This document shows, piece by piece, positions 53,430-64,000 of a stretch of DNA of 64,000 nt (its first letter is position 1; each line of letters begins with the position of its first letter). The notes below the pieces were generated by a model. That model saw only the letters and a program-made list of their open reading frames with translations, was not told the origin of the DNA and did no database searches. The stretch covers positions 3,534,001-3,598,000 of the forward strand of contig CM082584.2 of NCBI GenBank assembly GCA_040954595.2, in the 5' to 3' direction. This DNA comes from Balanoglossus misakiensis (lineage: Eukaryota; Hemichordata). A program made the position numbers and the translations under genes.

Positions 53430-53841
53430 TAACAGAGAACACAGGAAACACGGCAATTAAGGAAGATGGGGATTGTTCATGCGCGGCAGTCGTGAATGAA
53501 CTGGTCGAAGATGTAGACTTACTGTTTGTAAAGCAACAAGAAATATTGGCGCAAGTCGATTCGATCGAAGTCGACGACGACACTTTGCTGTCGCTGATAT
53601 ACCAAGAAACCCTAGCGAGCGAGCAACAGGACCAGGATATCGAGAGTTTGGAAGCCAGTGTAAATGCACAAGAAGTGGTGGTAAATTCACTTCAGCAACA
53701 AGTAACAGACCTCGTATTAATTTTACAATCGCACGCCTGTAAAGAAATAGATATTTACCCCTTTGTATCACAAGCTGTCTTATTTTTTTCTGGTATCAAG
53801 CATATTTTTACAATATTATTTGTTTTTGGTACTTGTATCAG

Positions 53842-53994
53842 AATGTGCCCTTGGTTGGTACACCTTAGGGAATAAATGCTACTACGTTAACAGCATACAA
53901 TCATATTCCTGGCACCAGGCAAGGGACAACTGTGAAGCAATGGATGCTCATTTGGCAAGGATCACCTCCTCGGAGGAGAATACTTATATCAACG
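53842..53994 (+). CDS. Gene 4B CTLD exon 1
   Basis: 153 nt, same protein as 30766-30918; acceptor cttgtatcag and donor G|GTTAGA. The preceding intron sequence is open in this frame from 53751 and would encode a hydrophobic leader-like stretch, but it has no ATG. Confidence 0.75.
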
Positions 53995-54242
53995 GTTAGA
54001 TAATTTACGTTTTCTTTTTGGTTCTCGTTATGTGTGTTGAAATGCAAATGTATGCGTCTGGATGATATATTTGTCATGGCCAGGTGCTTGGACTGATATA
54101 AAGCAATAGAAAATATAGAATTCCGTTCATTCGTATGTTATTGTATGTTGAAGTATTACATTCCAATTAATTAGTTTAACTGGACTGAGTGGACGAACTG
54201 GAAGTGTTATAGAAAATGTATTAGGCTCACTGTTTTCCACAG

Positions 54243-54322
54243 GTCTTTATTCAGGATACTTGTGGATTGGGTTAAGTGACCTCACTGTTGAAGGAGTTTG
54301 GAGATGGACTGATGCTTCTTTG
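54243..54322 (+). CDS. Gene 4B CTLD exon 2
   Basis: 80 nt, WIGL segment unchanged, donor TTG|GTGAGT. Confidence 0.8.
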
Positions 54323-54543
54323 GTGAGTAAGCTTGTGTACTTTGATACTTAGCTGGCAGACTTCCATAGTACCTCCTTTTCATGAGTCTAGCGCCCTCAC
54401 ATAGCCATCATGAAATGTAACTCAAAGTGAGGTTAATGGGGAAAAGCTGATAAATAATTGAAGGAATGAATATACAATCATGCATTAACATTACGTCAAA
54501 TACTTCACCATTAAAATAAAAACTTATTTCATTTATATTACAG

Positions 54544-54693
54544 GTAACTTCTGGTTATCAAAATTGGAACAGTGGGGAACCAAACAACGGAGGCAACGGT
54601 GAAGATTGCTCATCAATACTCACCAGTGGGCAATGGAATGATGCCGGTTGTAATATTTTGTATGGCTACGTTTGTAAGAAATCAAGTGGCTAA
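54544..54693 (+). CDS. Gene 4B CTLD exon 3
   Basis: 150 nt, EPN and WND kept, C-terminus YVCKKSSG in place of YVCEKSIG, TAA stop. Confidence 0.8.
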   Translation, partial: VTSGYQNWNSGEPNNGGNGEDCSSILTSGQWNDAGCNILYGYVCKKSSG

Positions 54694-55055
54694 TTGAAGG
54701 AAATCCATTGTTAGGTGTATATGAAATGCAATGGGACTGTAATCGGCTAACTAAAAAACGAGCCTGATAATCCAGCGATAATAAGACAAACGTTTGATTT
54801 TGTTCTGACACTCTGTAGACATTGTTGCTCTAATTCACTGGTATACATGCACTGTATGTGCAAAAAAATTGTTGGTGCTTTCAATGGTCAGCACATTTTA
54901 CCAAGTTGAATAATACAAGGTTGATGGTTTTATATTGATGGGCTTACATTTTGTCATGGCTAGTTTATCATGGCGTTTCACCAATGTATGTTGATACAGT
55001 GATAACCAATAGTAGGGCAAATAGCTAGGTCGAAAGGCAGAAACCCTGTTCTTGC

Positions 55056-55061
55056 AATAAA
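55056..55061 (+). terminator. Polyadenylation signal AATAAA, gene 4B
   Basis: Conserved counterpart of the signal at 32178. Confidence 0.5.
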
Positions 55062-56068
55062 GTAATGTACACTGATAAGATACTTCTGCACTTATGTTCT
55101 TGTCATCTTTTTCTCTATCTCACCCATTGTAAGTGACGGCACCCTCAACGTCAACGCTGGTGACTGCTAAAATCCATTAAATAATTTTGAGACATATCTT
55201 TTATGTGAAAATACGTTTCTCTGATAAAGCAGGGTTATTTGCAAATAGAAGATTATTATTAGAAAAAACCCAGGACAGTGGGTTTTATATTGATTTATAG
55301 CCTGGAGAATGGAAGAGATAGTGCCTCTGAAAAAACATCAGATCACATAAGCGGTTATTACGACAAATGCACGTCTGCATGTACTTACCAAAGATGATCC
55401 ATATTGTCTGCATGGATTGCCTGTCACTTAGAAATACCAGATGATACACTTGTCCCATTTTGAAAGTTGTGTCTGTGTAAGCTATTTTTCAATACAAGAT
55501 ATATATCACTTTACAATGTATCACATTATTGGCATGACAACATGGTTTTTATTCGCATGTGGGATCCGCTTGTGGACTTATGCACGTGTTGCCGCCTGAG
55601 ATCCATTTTATGGGTTATGCTGATCATCATTGCCACCATGTACAAAATCACAGCTGAGGGGGCAACAGGTGATATGATCATCAGAAAGAATGACGTGGTT
55701 CATTACTCTAGTTGTATGTTCCGCTTATTCTTGACGTCTGTAGGGTCATGTCAATTGCCCTTTGAGTATGCAGATAAAAAGAAAAAAGATCGGACATCAA
55801 GAAAGCGTATTGCTAAATAATTCCACTTTGACCGCAAACATTAGTATGTTTGTTTTTCTATCACTCGATTTCTTGGACTTCAACTGTCGAGGAAATCCCA
55901 AAGAGCGCCCTCAATTAATCGTGGTCCGTCACAATCAGCTCACATTGTCGTCCCCTTATTTGCACACAGATTGCGGGCACGTAGGTGTTTCCACACATCA
56001 CTAACGCTCAGTATTTTTTAGTTTTCCGCATTCGGCATGTGATTCATCTATTTATTGAAGAGACGGCA

Positions 56069-56135
56069 ATGGAGGGAAAAACTACACACCGGAGCAACGG
56101 CACTTCCTTCCTAATTATGACATGGTTAATTATCT
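56069..56135 (+). CDS. Gene 5B exon 1: signal peptide
   Basis: 67 nt, MEGKTTHRSNGTSFLIMTWL with a hydrophobic end, T|GTAAGT. Two residues differ from copy A. Confidence 0.78.
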
Positions 56136-59100
56136 GTAAGTACACGGAATAGCGTTTTCAAGCATAGGGAGTTTAGCACCACTATGATTTTTCAACTGTT
56201 GGTATCCAGCCTGTGCCGTCAAATAATTCAGTGAGGGGTTATCTTCAATTCACCGCTAGACAATCACGGGCAGGGTTCATGATTCGCTCGTAAATGGGCT
56301 GCTCTAATTATACTCGTAACAAACATACCTTGAAAACAGAAGCCGTTAAAACGTCTGAAAAAATGGACTGATTTAAAAATGGTGTGGGCATGTGTCAATC
56401 AAGCTTGATACTACATGACTACATACAGTGATGTAATTCCTGACTGATACAACTAATCATACGCGAGCTGTTAAGGAACATTTATGTGAAAATCCCAAGC
56501 ACATTTCTTCCAAAAATACAGCCATTTAACAATTTCGTTGATTGGATTTTTTGCAAAATTCTTTCTCTAATGAGGCCATTACAAGTTCAGCTGTGTACTG
56601 AAACATTGGTATTGGTTGGGAGAAATGTGCTATGGCTTTGTGATTGTAATAATATTTACATCTTCACTTATAGATGTGGCGGACATTCTGTGCATTACTA
56701 CGATCAATTCTATCCAACTTTGACTGAAAAATGTCTTGATAAAAACAATTACGTTCCTGTTTTTATATCAGTCATTGTTGTAGTCAAATCCCCATAAGTT
56801 GAATATGAAGGTTATCGAAATATATCATTATTATGAAAGAATGTCATATTACTAATCTTTACTTGTAGATAATATACAAAGGATTTCTGGTACATTCAGC
56901 GTTGTGCCAAATGACACTCTGGTCATATTGGGAGATGCGACACAGCTAAACTGTACCTTTAACACAGCTCCTTCGCTGATGGGATGGTACCTTAATAATA
57001 CGATTATAGTGTTTGGCGACGACAAGGAACCTGGTGTTACTGGGGATTATGTAATTATTGGCGGTGGAGACGTATACAATCTTCGTGTGTATAATACAAG
57101 TCTGACTGAAGGAGGTTATTATGAATGTTTTGATATTTCCACACAAGAAATAGCAGGGGCTGATCTTTTCGTCATAAGTAAGTGGCATAGTTTTTTTTAT
57201 AATATACCTCATGCTAATACTGTGCCGTGATTCGCCAGAATCCGTCACGTGATAGGAAAATAGAATCGACTATGAACCGCTAGGGAAATAGTAGAAAAAA
57301 TATAAACCGGTCACGTGACCAACGTGGTCACGTCAATCAGCGTCGCGTCGTCTGACACAATGGCCACCGCTGAAGATGTCGTCTGCCAGCCTCAAGAGAA
57401 AATTGCAAGATTTTCCCAGCTGTTAGCATGAGGTTTATTATAAAACACCTATAGCCTGGCCTATATTCGGGCCATAGCAGCCGTTTTTACCCCCTCGTGA
57501 CTGTGAGTTACCAGAATCATATGCTATTTCCCTCGGCCTACGGCCTCGGGAAATAGCATATGATTCTGGTAACTCACAGCCCCTCGGGTGTAATAAACGG
57601 CCGCTATGGCCCTCATGGCCAGGCAATAGGTGTTCAATATCCGCTTTACCTATTTACAATTTGGATAATAGCTGTAAGATAAGATCGCAGTCATTTCCAA
57701 ATAAAACTGGGACTGCTAGTAGACAAATGTATATTTGAAATATACTAACCGAAGTATGATATTGAATACGTTACCGAATACCAGTGTTAAAGTTGCTCTA
57801 CATTTTTACACCATGAATTTCACCAGAAAATGCAAGTGATTCTTAATCCAGCTAACATAGAACCACCCGAGTCACACAATCCGTACACACACATTCAGGG
57901 TTGTCGTATTTCAACTCCGCGTGGTGTAAAAGCACGGATGCGTATTGTACGACAAATGGCCATAGGTCACTGCAAACTTTGTAAAAAATAGCATATTATA
58001 ATCAAAACATCACCGTGGCAATATGATGAAATTCTTCTATACAGGTGATGGTCCTGATTGCACAGTTTACCCAGGCAATACGGTAATAGAGGGTGAAGAT
58101 GTTACATTTTACTGCAACATAAATTTACCCGAACATGCGCCTGGAAGTCTTGTCTGGCTACAAAATGGAACCGAAATGAATCAAGAAGAAGCTCAAGTAA
58201 ATATTTGGAACACAACGTTGAATAGGACTGACAACAACGCAGTTTTTGACTGTCAACTGCAACATTACACATTACCACCATGGAAATGGTCGTTAGTGTC
58301 GTGTGAAAACAAGATCATCGTGGATGTCCAATGTGAGTTCGCACGATGTACAAGATTTTGGTGAGATCGTTCATATTTAATATCAGTTTTTGCTTCTATC
58401 TGGCACGAAAACACTGATATGGCTCGGAGTTGATTGGGCCAATTGGTGTTTTGTAGATACACTGTAATCTAGAATATTGAACCTACTGAACAATTGGGAT
58501 TGCTATGTCTCAGCTATGGTATTTTCATTGTTATTGAGTTGTTATTTGGTGTCATCGTCCCTTGCAGATCCCCCAGACGTCTCTGTCATTAATACAAGTC
58601 ACACTATAGTGTTGGAGGGTGACAATTTCGCCGCTAAGTGTGCCGCAGAAGGTGGTAATCCGGAAGAAATTGTACATCAATACTGGACCGACCCAGGAGG
58701 GAACAGAGTCGATCAAAGTAGTGACAGTCTGTTACTGCAGAATATTACCAAAGACCAGCGTGGGGAGTACACATGTGTCATGGCAAATGAGTTTTACAAC
58801 GGAGATCAGGGAAACGGTACAGATAGCATTAATGTGGATGTACAATGTAAGTTTTTTGTTGTATATTTTTTTAATAATGCATGTTATTCATGCGAAGTTG
58901 TCGGTGCCAACGCACATTTAACGAAGAAAACGCAGTTATGAGTTTTTCATGATATAAGGCTGTGTTTACATTTTAAACTCAAACACTCGCTATGCAGACA
59001 TACCGGTACATGTATTTCGAATAGAGTCAGCGTAATATAGTTGCTATGCTTAACTAGACATAAAATATTATGTGTTACAAGGAACACTGACCAGAAATAA

Positions 59101-61878
59101 AGTTTCATTTGGTGTCAGTATTATAACCACATAGCCTAATAGCCGTAACTATATGCTAGTTTTTCAAATGATCAATGAACAAAACTTCTTCACATCAACA
59201 TATTTGCATCATGTGCTTTATAGCTTAGTTTGTCTGGTCATTCCATTTGCATACTATTCTCAGAGAAAGTAATTAACCGAAGTAACGAGACAAACATACA
59301 AGTTATATTATTGTATCTGATGTTATACATAATATTAAGCATGAACAGTTTCTTCAGCGTCATTATTGTTCCTCACCAGACACCCCTGCTGTAATAATAG
59401 AAGATCTCAGCAAAAATACTGTCATCGAAGGGGACCCTTATACCGCCAATTGTACAGCTGACGCTAACCCACCCGCGGATACAAAATGGTTCACCTCAGT
59501 GGACGGTGATGTGATTATACACGATAGTCAACTATTTATACAGCAAGCCGAGAAAAGTCACCATGGAAATTACACATGCTCTGCAAATAATACTTTCCAT
59601 ACTGGTGATCCAGGGTTTGATTATGAGACAATGCAACTTGATGTGCAGTGTAAGTGAGCTATATAACTACAAATTATGATCGATTTGACTTTTCATACAG
59701 AATTCATATGTACCGGAAAATGTTTAGCATTTTGGTTAAAAATGTCTACAAACATTTTCATCACCTTGTGTCTAATTGTTTTGAACTTAGGCGTGCATGA
59801 CCCTGAGGTGCTTTGTTGAAACTGTGACGAATTTTGCATCACTTTATATTAGGGCATTGTTTTGTGTTTTACTTCTTTGCTCATGTATGTCCGGGTTAGA
59901 AGTGCGACATTTCTTCTGAAACAGGTATCTTGTTCAAAATGCGAAATATCACCGAGGCAGCCGGGCTGTTGTTATTTGTTTTCCTGAATAACTGACAGGA
60001 CTAATATTGCCACGATAGGTTGTACAATCACATACATTCTATCCGTAGGTCTATTTGTCATTCTCTTCAGTCTCAGGTCTTTTTCTTGTCATTTATAAGA
60101 CCACACGCCTATAATATGTTTTTGTCGCTGTTTTACTTTCGTGTTCATTCCTAATGCCAATATCACCATCGAAACCAAACTTGACAACTACAATGAATAA
60201 ATCAGATGACGCAGTATTAGATCTTAATATATATGGTGACATGGACAAATCATCTGGCGCAGTAGCATTATGGTTAAATTGCTGGCCTTGTATTTTCAAT
60301 AACGTTATGACTTACCAAGCTGGACTTGGTAATAAATGAAGAACAAATGACCCTTGCTCTGTGTTTAAATCGCTCAGACATCATTTCCATTAAAAAGGTT
60401 TTCTTTGTTTATTTGGACGGTTGACATGAACGAGTAACAAGTCACCGCATGCAATGGAAAGCCTGAAATTTTGGTCACACTTGTTTGTTTCCATTCCCCA
60501 GACGGGCCAACCATAACCCTTGTAGAAGAAAGCGGCGTTGTAGTTGAAGGTAGAACATACCAAACAACATGCCATGTGGACTCAAACCCAGTGTCAGATG
60601 TTTATTGGATGAGTCAATCTGGGGAAACACAGATTGGTCGTGAACTCATCCTCGAAGGTGCCAGTCGTTATCAAGCGGGGGAGTATACATGTTTTGCCAC
60701 TAACACTTTCTGGAACAACATGACTGCTTCGGACAATGCCACATTAGTTCTCGATGTACAGTGTAAGTGATGTGTAAAAGTCATTTGTATACTAGTATTT
60801 TGATTTCTCTCTCCTGACTGATCTCGCCCCATACCACACTCCGGATACCAATATTCAAGTTGGTCTGCTGAAATAATATTGCAAGGTTTTAATATTTGAA
60901 ACAAGCACGACAGAGCAAGACACAGTGTGGGTTCCAGCAGTATCGTAACAGCAATATCATTTATTACAGTTCCGCCATCTGTAGAAGTACCACAAAAAGT
61001 AAGCCGCAAAACAGGAGAAGACATCATACTAACCTGCTCTTTGACCGATGCAAACCCTCTTGATGTAGACTACACTTGGGAGCTCGCCAACGGAAACATT
61101 ATAAACGGTGACACCGCACAAATCAGCAACGTAACTACCGACTTCCACGGTTCACAGAAATGTACAGCAAATAACACCTATCATGATGGCACATATGGCG
61201 AGGGAAGCAATTCTACCTTTCTTGATGTTCAGTGTAAGATTTTCAAATTATCTTCAGTTGAAAGAATGCTATCTTAATACAACTTAATCTCATGTCTGCG
61301 TGGAGAATGACAGTGTGTAGCTTCTGATGTCAGGGTTGAATACTACATATTAATATTTTGGGCAATAAACATAATCAGCGTAAGGTGTATAAAGGCACAA
61401 TACGCACACTGCCACATGATACAGATGGTGTAAAACTAGAGTAGTATAAAGGGTCTCATCAGTTGATTACCAGCATAGTTGCTTATTCTGTTAATATACT
61501 TGTACGTGACCATGTGTTATAACTTATGTCATAGACATGCCAACTGTGAGTGATGGTGACATTACATGCAGAGAGACAGAAAATGTTACCTTAGAATGTG
61601 ATGTGGATTCTAACCCCGAACCATCGGAATACAGATGGACGATGGGTGGCATTTCGTTATCAAACTCTTCGACGTACACTATCTACAACATCCATCGAAG
61701 TGAAGAGGGTAATTACACCTGTAGTGTGGTCACTGTCTTTTATGACGGCACCAATGCTACTGACGGTGGCACTACCCATGTCTGGGTTGAATGTAAGTCG
61801 ACATTTGCAACAACAAAAGGAATAGCAACAACAATGCCGACGTCGACGACTATGACGATGATGCTTATGATGATGCTT

Positions 61879-61935
<57 letters not shown>

Positions 61936-63761
61936 GTTAAAAAAAATAAGAGACTTACAGTATTACCAGTTTGGCATAGTTGTCCTTTTTAAAGATTGTA
62001 TCTAAATCGGATTATTGCGGTGTTCATGCCAAGGAGTTTCGATTTGAAGGTAAATCGTTTTAAATACAGGTTAATAGTACAAATGGAAACACCACATTTA
62101 ACACCGGTTTGTATGCATGTTGAAACGTCTTAAAATGTAACTTATGACCGAGAATGACCCACCCAAATTCTTTGTCTTGTCTAGACTTGTCGGATGTTAT
62201 CATGAGGATATCGCCATCAAAAATAACGGAAGGTGACGACGTGACAATCGCATGTCACGCCATAGATGGCAAACCCGAACCTTACAAGATCGAGTTAACA
62301 CATGATGGGAATTTGGTACATCAAAATGACAGCCAGGAGTTGTATTATAGCATCACCGACATCACTCCAACTAGTAGCGGGTTATACAAGTGTAATGCTT
62401 ATACCAGTTTCTCCGACCAAAGTGTACATCACTCAACCGCCCAAGAACAACTAACCGTGCACTGTAAGTAAACTTTGAGCTTCAAGGCATAGAACATTAG
62501 TATTGCCATTTGTCTGTGTAAGTCAGTTCAGTGACTATAGGTAATGTGAGCACATTTGTGTATGACTCTTTAGAGATTTAAAATGAAATTCTTATTGTCT
62601 GGCCAGCACCGTTAACCTTTGCCTCTTCTGTCATTGTATTCCTTTAGATTCTCCGCGCTTAATTCCCGAAGAGGAAAACACATTCCAAGCCTCGATAGGT
62701 GACGATATAGACATGAATTGTACAGTTCACGGAATGCCTCCACCAACAATAACATGGAGTGATGTAAATAATGAAGTGATTGGGGATGGTGATGACAACC
62801 TGAAAATCGGCCCAACAGAGACTAAAGAAACTATTGTCAGCAGCGTCCTTACTGTTACCATTGCTGAAAACAAATATTATGGCAATTATACTTGTACAGC
62901 ATCCAACGGGGAAGGTGCCGATGGCTCGCAAATGTGGGTAATTTCTGCGGCCGCAGGTAAGTGATTTATGATTATACATTAGGTATATTACGTATAGTTA
63001 TATTTCACTTTATTTCTGTACTGAATAGGTTAAGTCCTATGATGTGTTTACTGTAAGTGCACGACGTTGCTGCTGGTAACTTAAATTCAAGACAACACGA
63101 TCAAAACTCAAATTTTCGTCGAACAGAACTGTGTGACCTCTACGTTCTTTCTGTATTGCATAGACTTTATTTTCACTTGCTGCACTTGTGAAAGTATTGC
63201 CGCAGTATATACCGCATCACTGACCTGCATGTATGGCACAGATCATGCGCAGAGTACATGGAGTTCTTGGGGCTCAACTTGTCTCTCTACAAACGCGTTC
63301 CTTGATTTTATGATTAATACATTGCCTCACCTTCTCTAGTCACGAAAATATCAGACACATTTATCTTTACAGCTTCAAATGGTACGAATGTCGTCGCAAT
63401 TGTAATTGTGGTGGTGGTTGTTGCTATTCTCATAATAATTCCAGTTGCTGTGATACTTTATCGTAAACAAAAATCAAAGAAACGACGCGATGATGGAAAT
63501 GGTAAGTAAAATCATGTCTGCATGTGTCAATAATTGCATCTACCTTCTGTATGCTTCTCCAAAGAGAAGATGCATGTTCGGCAATTATATGTGTAGCAAT
63601 GATGGGAATTCATGAAAAATATGAATTTTATCATTTTTCGTAGCACTATACATGATTGATACATGTATTTTCCATTCAGGATAGCCAAATCACCTATATG
63701 TATTTCCATGGTGTTCATTGTGTTACATTTCCTTTACCTTTGCAGAATATGTCACTTACGG
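56069..63761 (+). CDS. Gene 5B: multi-Ig transmembrane receptor, copy B (intact, 3' end outside window)
   Basis: Join 56069-56135, 56869-57177, 58045-58332, 58568-58846, 59380-59649, 60502-60762, 60970-61233, 61535-61792, 62185-62463, 62648-62956, 63373-63501, 63746-63761, continuing beyond 64000. Signal peptide, nine Ig domains (all phase 1-1), TM, first tail exon. All exons are open and in phase. The tail is expected to resemble that of gene 5A but is not visible. Links such as DVQ-F/Y-PP between domains put it with sialoadhesin/nephrin-like Ig proteins. Likely a cell-surface recognition receptor; ligand unknown. Confidence 0.88.
56869..57177 (+). CDS. Gene 5B exon 2: V-like Ig domain 1
   Basis: 309 nt, phase 1-1. 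TQLNCTF, LMGWYLNN, GGYYECFDISTQEIAGAD: the part after the second cysteine is the most changed region between the copies. Confidence 0.9.
57196..57634. mobile_element. Copy-B-specific insertion: two adjacent inverted-repeat elements
   Basis: Copy A lacks about 430 bp here. The first element (about 57200-57441) has ends tataatatacctcatgctaa / ttagcatgaggtttattata and holds a 23-codon frame starting MATAEDVVCQ. The second (57444-57634) is a hairpin with ends aacacctat / ataggtgtt and long arms around ctcggcctacggcctcgg. Confidence 0.8.
58045..58332 (+). CDS. Gene 5B exon 3: Ig domain
   Basis: 288 nt, phase 1-1, open. FYCNIN, LVWLQNG, FDCQLQ. The counterpart of the frameshifted exon of copy A. 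Confidence 0.9.
58568..58846 (+). CDS. Gene 5B exon 4: Ig domain (absent from copy A)
   Basis: 279 nt, phase 1-1, acceptor cccttgcag and donor T|GTAAGT. AAKCAAE, HQYWTDP, YTCVMAN. Confidence 0.9.
59380..59649 (+). CDS. Gene 5B exon 5: Ig domain (absent from copy A)
   Basis: 270 nt, phase 1-1, acceptor cctcaccag and donor T|GTAAGT, with no ATG in frame. TANCTAD, TKWFTS, YTCSANN. Only the donor flank survives in copy A at about 36548. Confidence 0.88.
60502..60762 (+). CDS. Gene 5B exon 6: Ig domain
   Basis: 261 nt, encodes the same protein as 37946-38206, within a stretch of near-identity between copies. Confidence 0.92.
60970..61233 (+). CDS. Gene 5B exon 7: Ig domain
   Basis: 264 nt, same protein as 38414-38677. 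Confidence 0.92.
61535..61792 (+). CDS. Gene 5B exon 8: Ig domain
   Basis: 258 nt, phase 1-1. VTLECDV, YRWTMG, YTCSVVT; differs from copy A at N/I, V/E, P/S and L/V. Confidence 0.9.
61855..61934. repeat. (ATG)n microsatellite in intron 8 of gene 5B
   Basis: More than 20 ATG units; copy A at about 43300 has only a few. This explains the long methionine run of the overlapping frame. Confidence 0.95.
62185..62463 (+). CDS. Gene 5B exon 9: Ig domain (no core W)
   Basis: 279 nt, phase 1-1. VTIACHA, YKIELTHD, YKCNAYT. Confidence 0.88.
62648..62956 (+). CDS. Gene 5B exon 10: membrane-proximal Ig domain
   Basis: 309 nt, phase 1-1. IDMNCTV, ITWSDV, YTCTASN. Confidence 0.9.
63373..63501 (+). CDS. 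Gene 5B exon 11: transmembrane segment
   Basis: 129 nt, phase 1-1; V/I-rich helix then RKQKSKKRRDD, one V/I change from copy A. Confidence 0.92.
63746..63761 (+). CDS. Gene 5B exon 12: 16-nt tail exon
   Basis: Same 16 bases as 45173-45188, with acceptor tttgcag and donor GTAAGT. The next exon would fall just past 64000. Confidence 0.75.
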
Positions 63762-64000
63762 GTAAGTATGTTTCCAACGTCATTAGCCAAGATTTTACTG
63801 CAAATTGATCTATATCAGCCATTGTAGTGTTTCTACATTTTTAATTATATTAGATTTAGATAAATACAGTGGGTTTAAAGAAATGTGGACCTTAATTTAT
63901 GTATTCCAGAAAGTTATTGTCAATAACGTGCACAAAGGCTTGCACTCTGATCATATTCTATCCGCATTCCGTCATTCTTCAAAACATATTTACACCAAAT

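Larger units (their letters stand above)
53437..54693 (+). pseudogene. Gene 4B: duplicate C-type lectin with broken 5' part
   Basis: The coiled-coil exon begins without a signal peptide (duplication edge) and loses its 3' end, donor and part of the intron through a 317-bp deletion (junction at 53714, equivalent to 30322-30638). The frame then runs through intron sequence and enters the CTLD exon out of phase. The three CTLD exons themselves are open with good splice sites and intact EPN and WND. Unless an upstream exon or a new leader is used, the copy should not make a normal lectin. Confidence 0.75.
53430..64000. repeat. Segmental duplication, copy B (lectin plus Ig receptor), runs off the window
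   Basis: Starts inside the lectin coiled-coil exon at taacagagaac, equivalent to 30037, and continues past the TM and first tail exon of gene 5B. Insertions present in copy A at 31.0, 32.3, 34.2, 37.1 and 38.9 kb are absent here; a different one lies at 57.2 kb. Confidence 0.95.

Noticed and set aside
61846-61992. Protein with a long poly-methionine stretch
   Set aside because: Read-through of an Ig exon donor into an (ATG)n microsatellite in the intron.

Overview
The window looks like nuclear DNA of an invertebrate deuterostome, most probably a lancelet (Branchiostoma or a relative). It has intron-rich genes with consensus GT/AG sites, almost all extracellular exons have phase 1-1 boundaries, and the introns are packed with short inverted-repeat DNA transposons. 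The gene content (immunoglobulin-superfamily receptors with ITIM-like tails next to coiled-coil C-type lectins) also fits. The species is an inference, since nothing in the sequence names it. There are no operons, CRISPR arrays, rRNA genes or recognisable tRNA genes.

Layout. (1) 2.6-7.6 kb, minus strand: gene 1, a small membrane protein with a signal peptide, two Ig domains, a transmembrane (TM) segment and a short tail. Its promoter region, signal exon and V-like Ig exon occur a second time at 11.6-13.4 kb, without the other exons. (2) 8.5-16.7 kb: transposase fragment, minisatellite, unexplained non-coding DNA, and a 1.74 kb element with about 500-bp terminal inverted repeats (TIRs). (3) 16.9-24.5 kb, plus strand: gene 2, a complete 16-exon model of 1169 codons: signal peptide, seven Ig domains, FN3, TM and a tail with four ITIM-consensus motifs. 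(4) 26.2-27.8 kb: gene 3, a secreted coiled-coil/PAN protein whose last exon is a decayed lectin exon. (5) 29.95-32.2 kb: gene 4, a coiled-coil C-type lectin with a full EPN/WND calcium site. (6) 33.8-50.4 kb: gene 5A, a multi-Ig receptor with a tyrosine-rich tail, damaged by a one-base deletion and by loss of two Ig exons. (7) 53.4-64 kb: a second copy of genes 4 and 5. The lectin copy (4B) is broken at its 5' end. The receptor copy (5B) is intact as far as the window runs and keeps nine Ig exons.

How the genes fit together. A lectin gene directly upstream of an Ig receptor with a phosphotyrosine-motif tail has been duplicated as one unit, next to another Ig receptor with ITIMs and a PAN paralogue of the lectin. 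This recalls, without proving homology, the vertebrate grouping of lectin-like and Ig-like inhibitory receptors. Comparing the two copies shows which insertions are recent, a cluster of differences at the FG-loop position of the first Ig domain, and a stretch so similar that gene conversion is likely. The mobile DNA includes a 736-bp element with a 9-bp target duplication that carries a RecQ-like helicase fragment, two TA-flanked elements with transposase pieces, and several hairpin MITEs, one of only 65 bp with a perfect 9-bp target duplication. Exon models come from reading splice sites and phase by eye; no transcript data were available.
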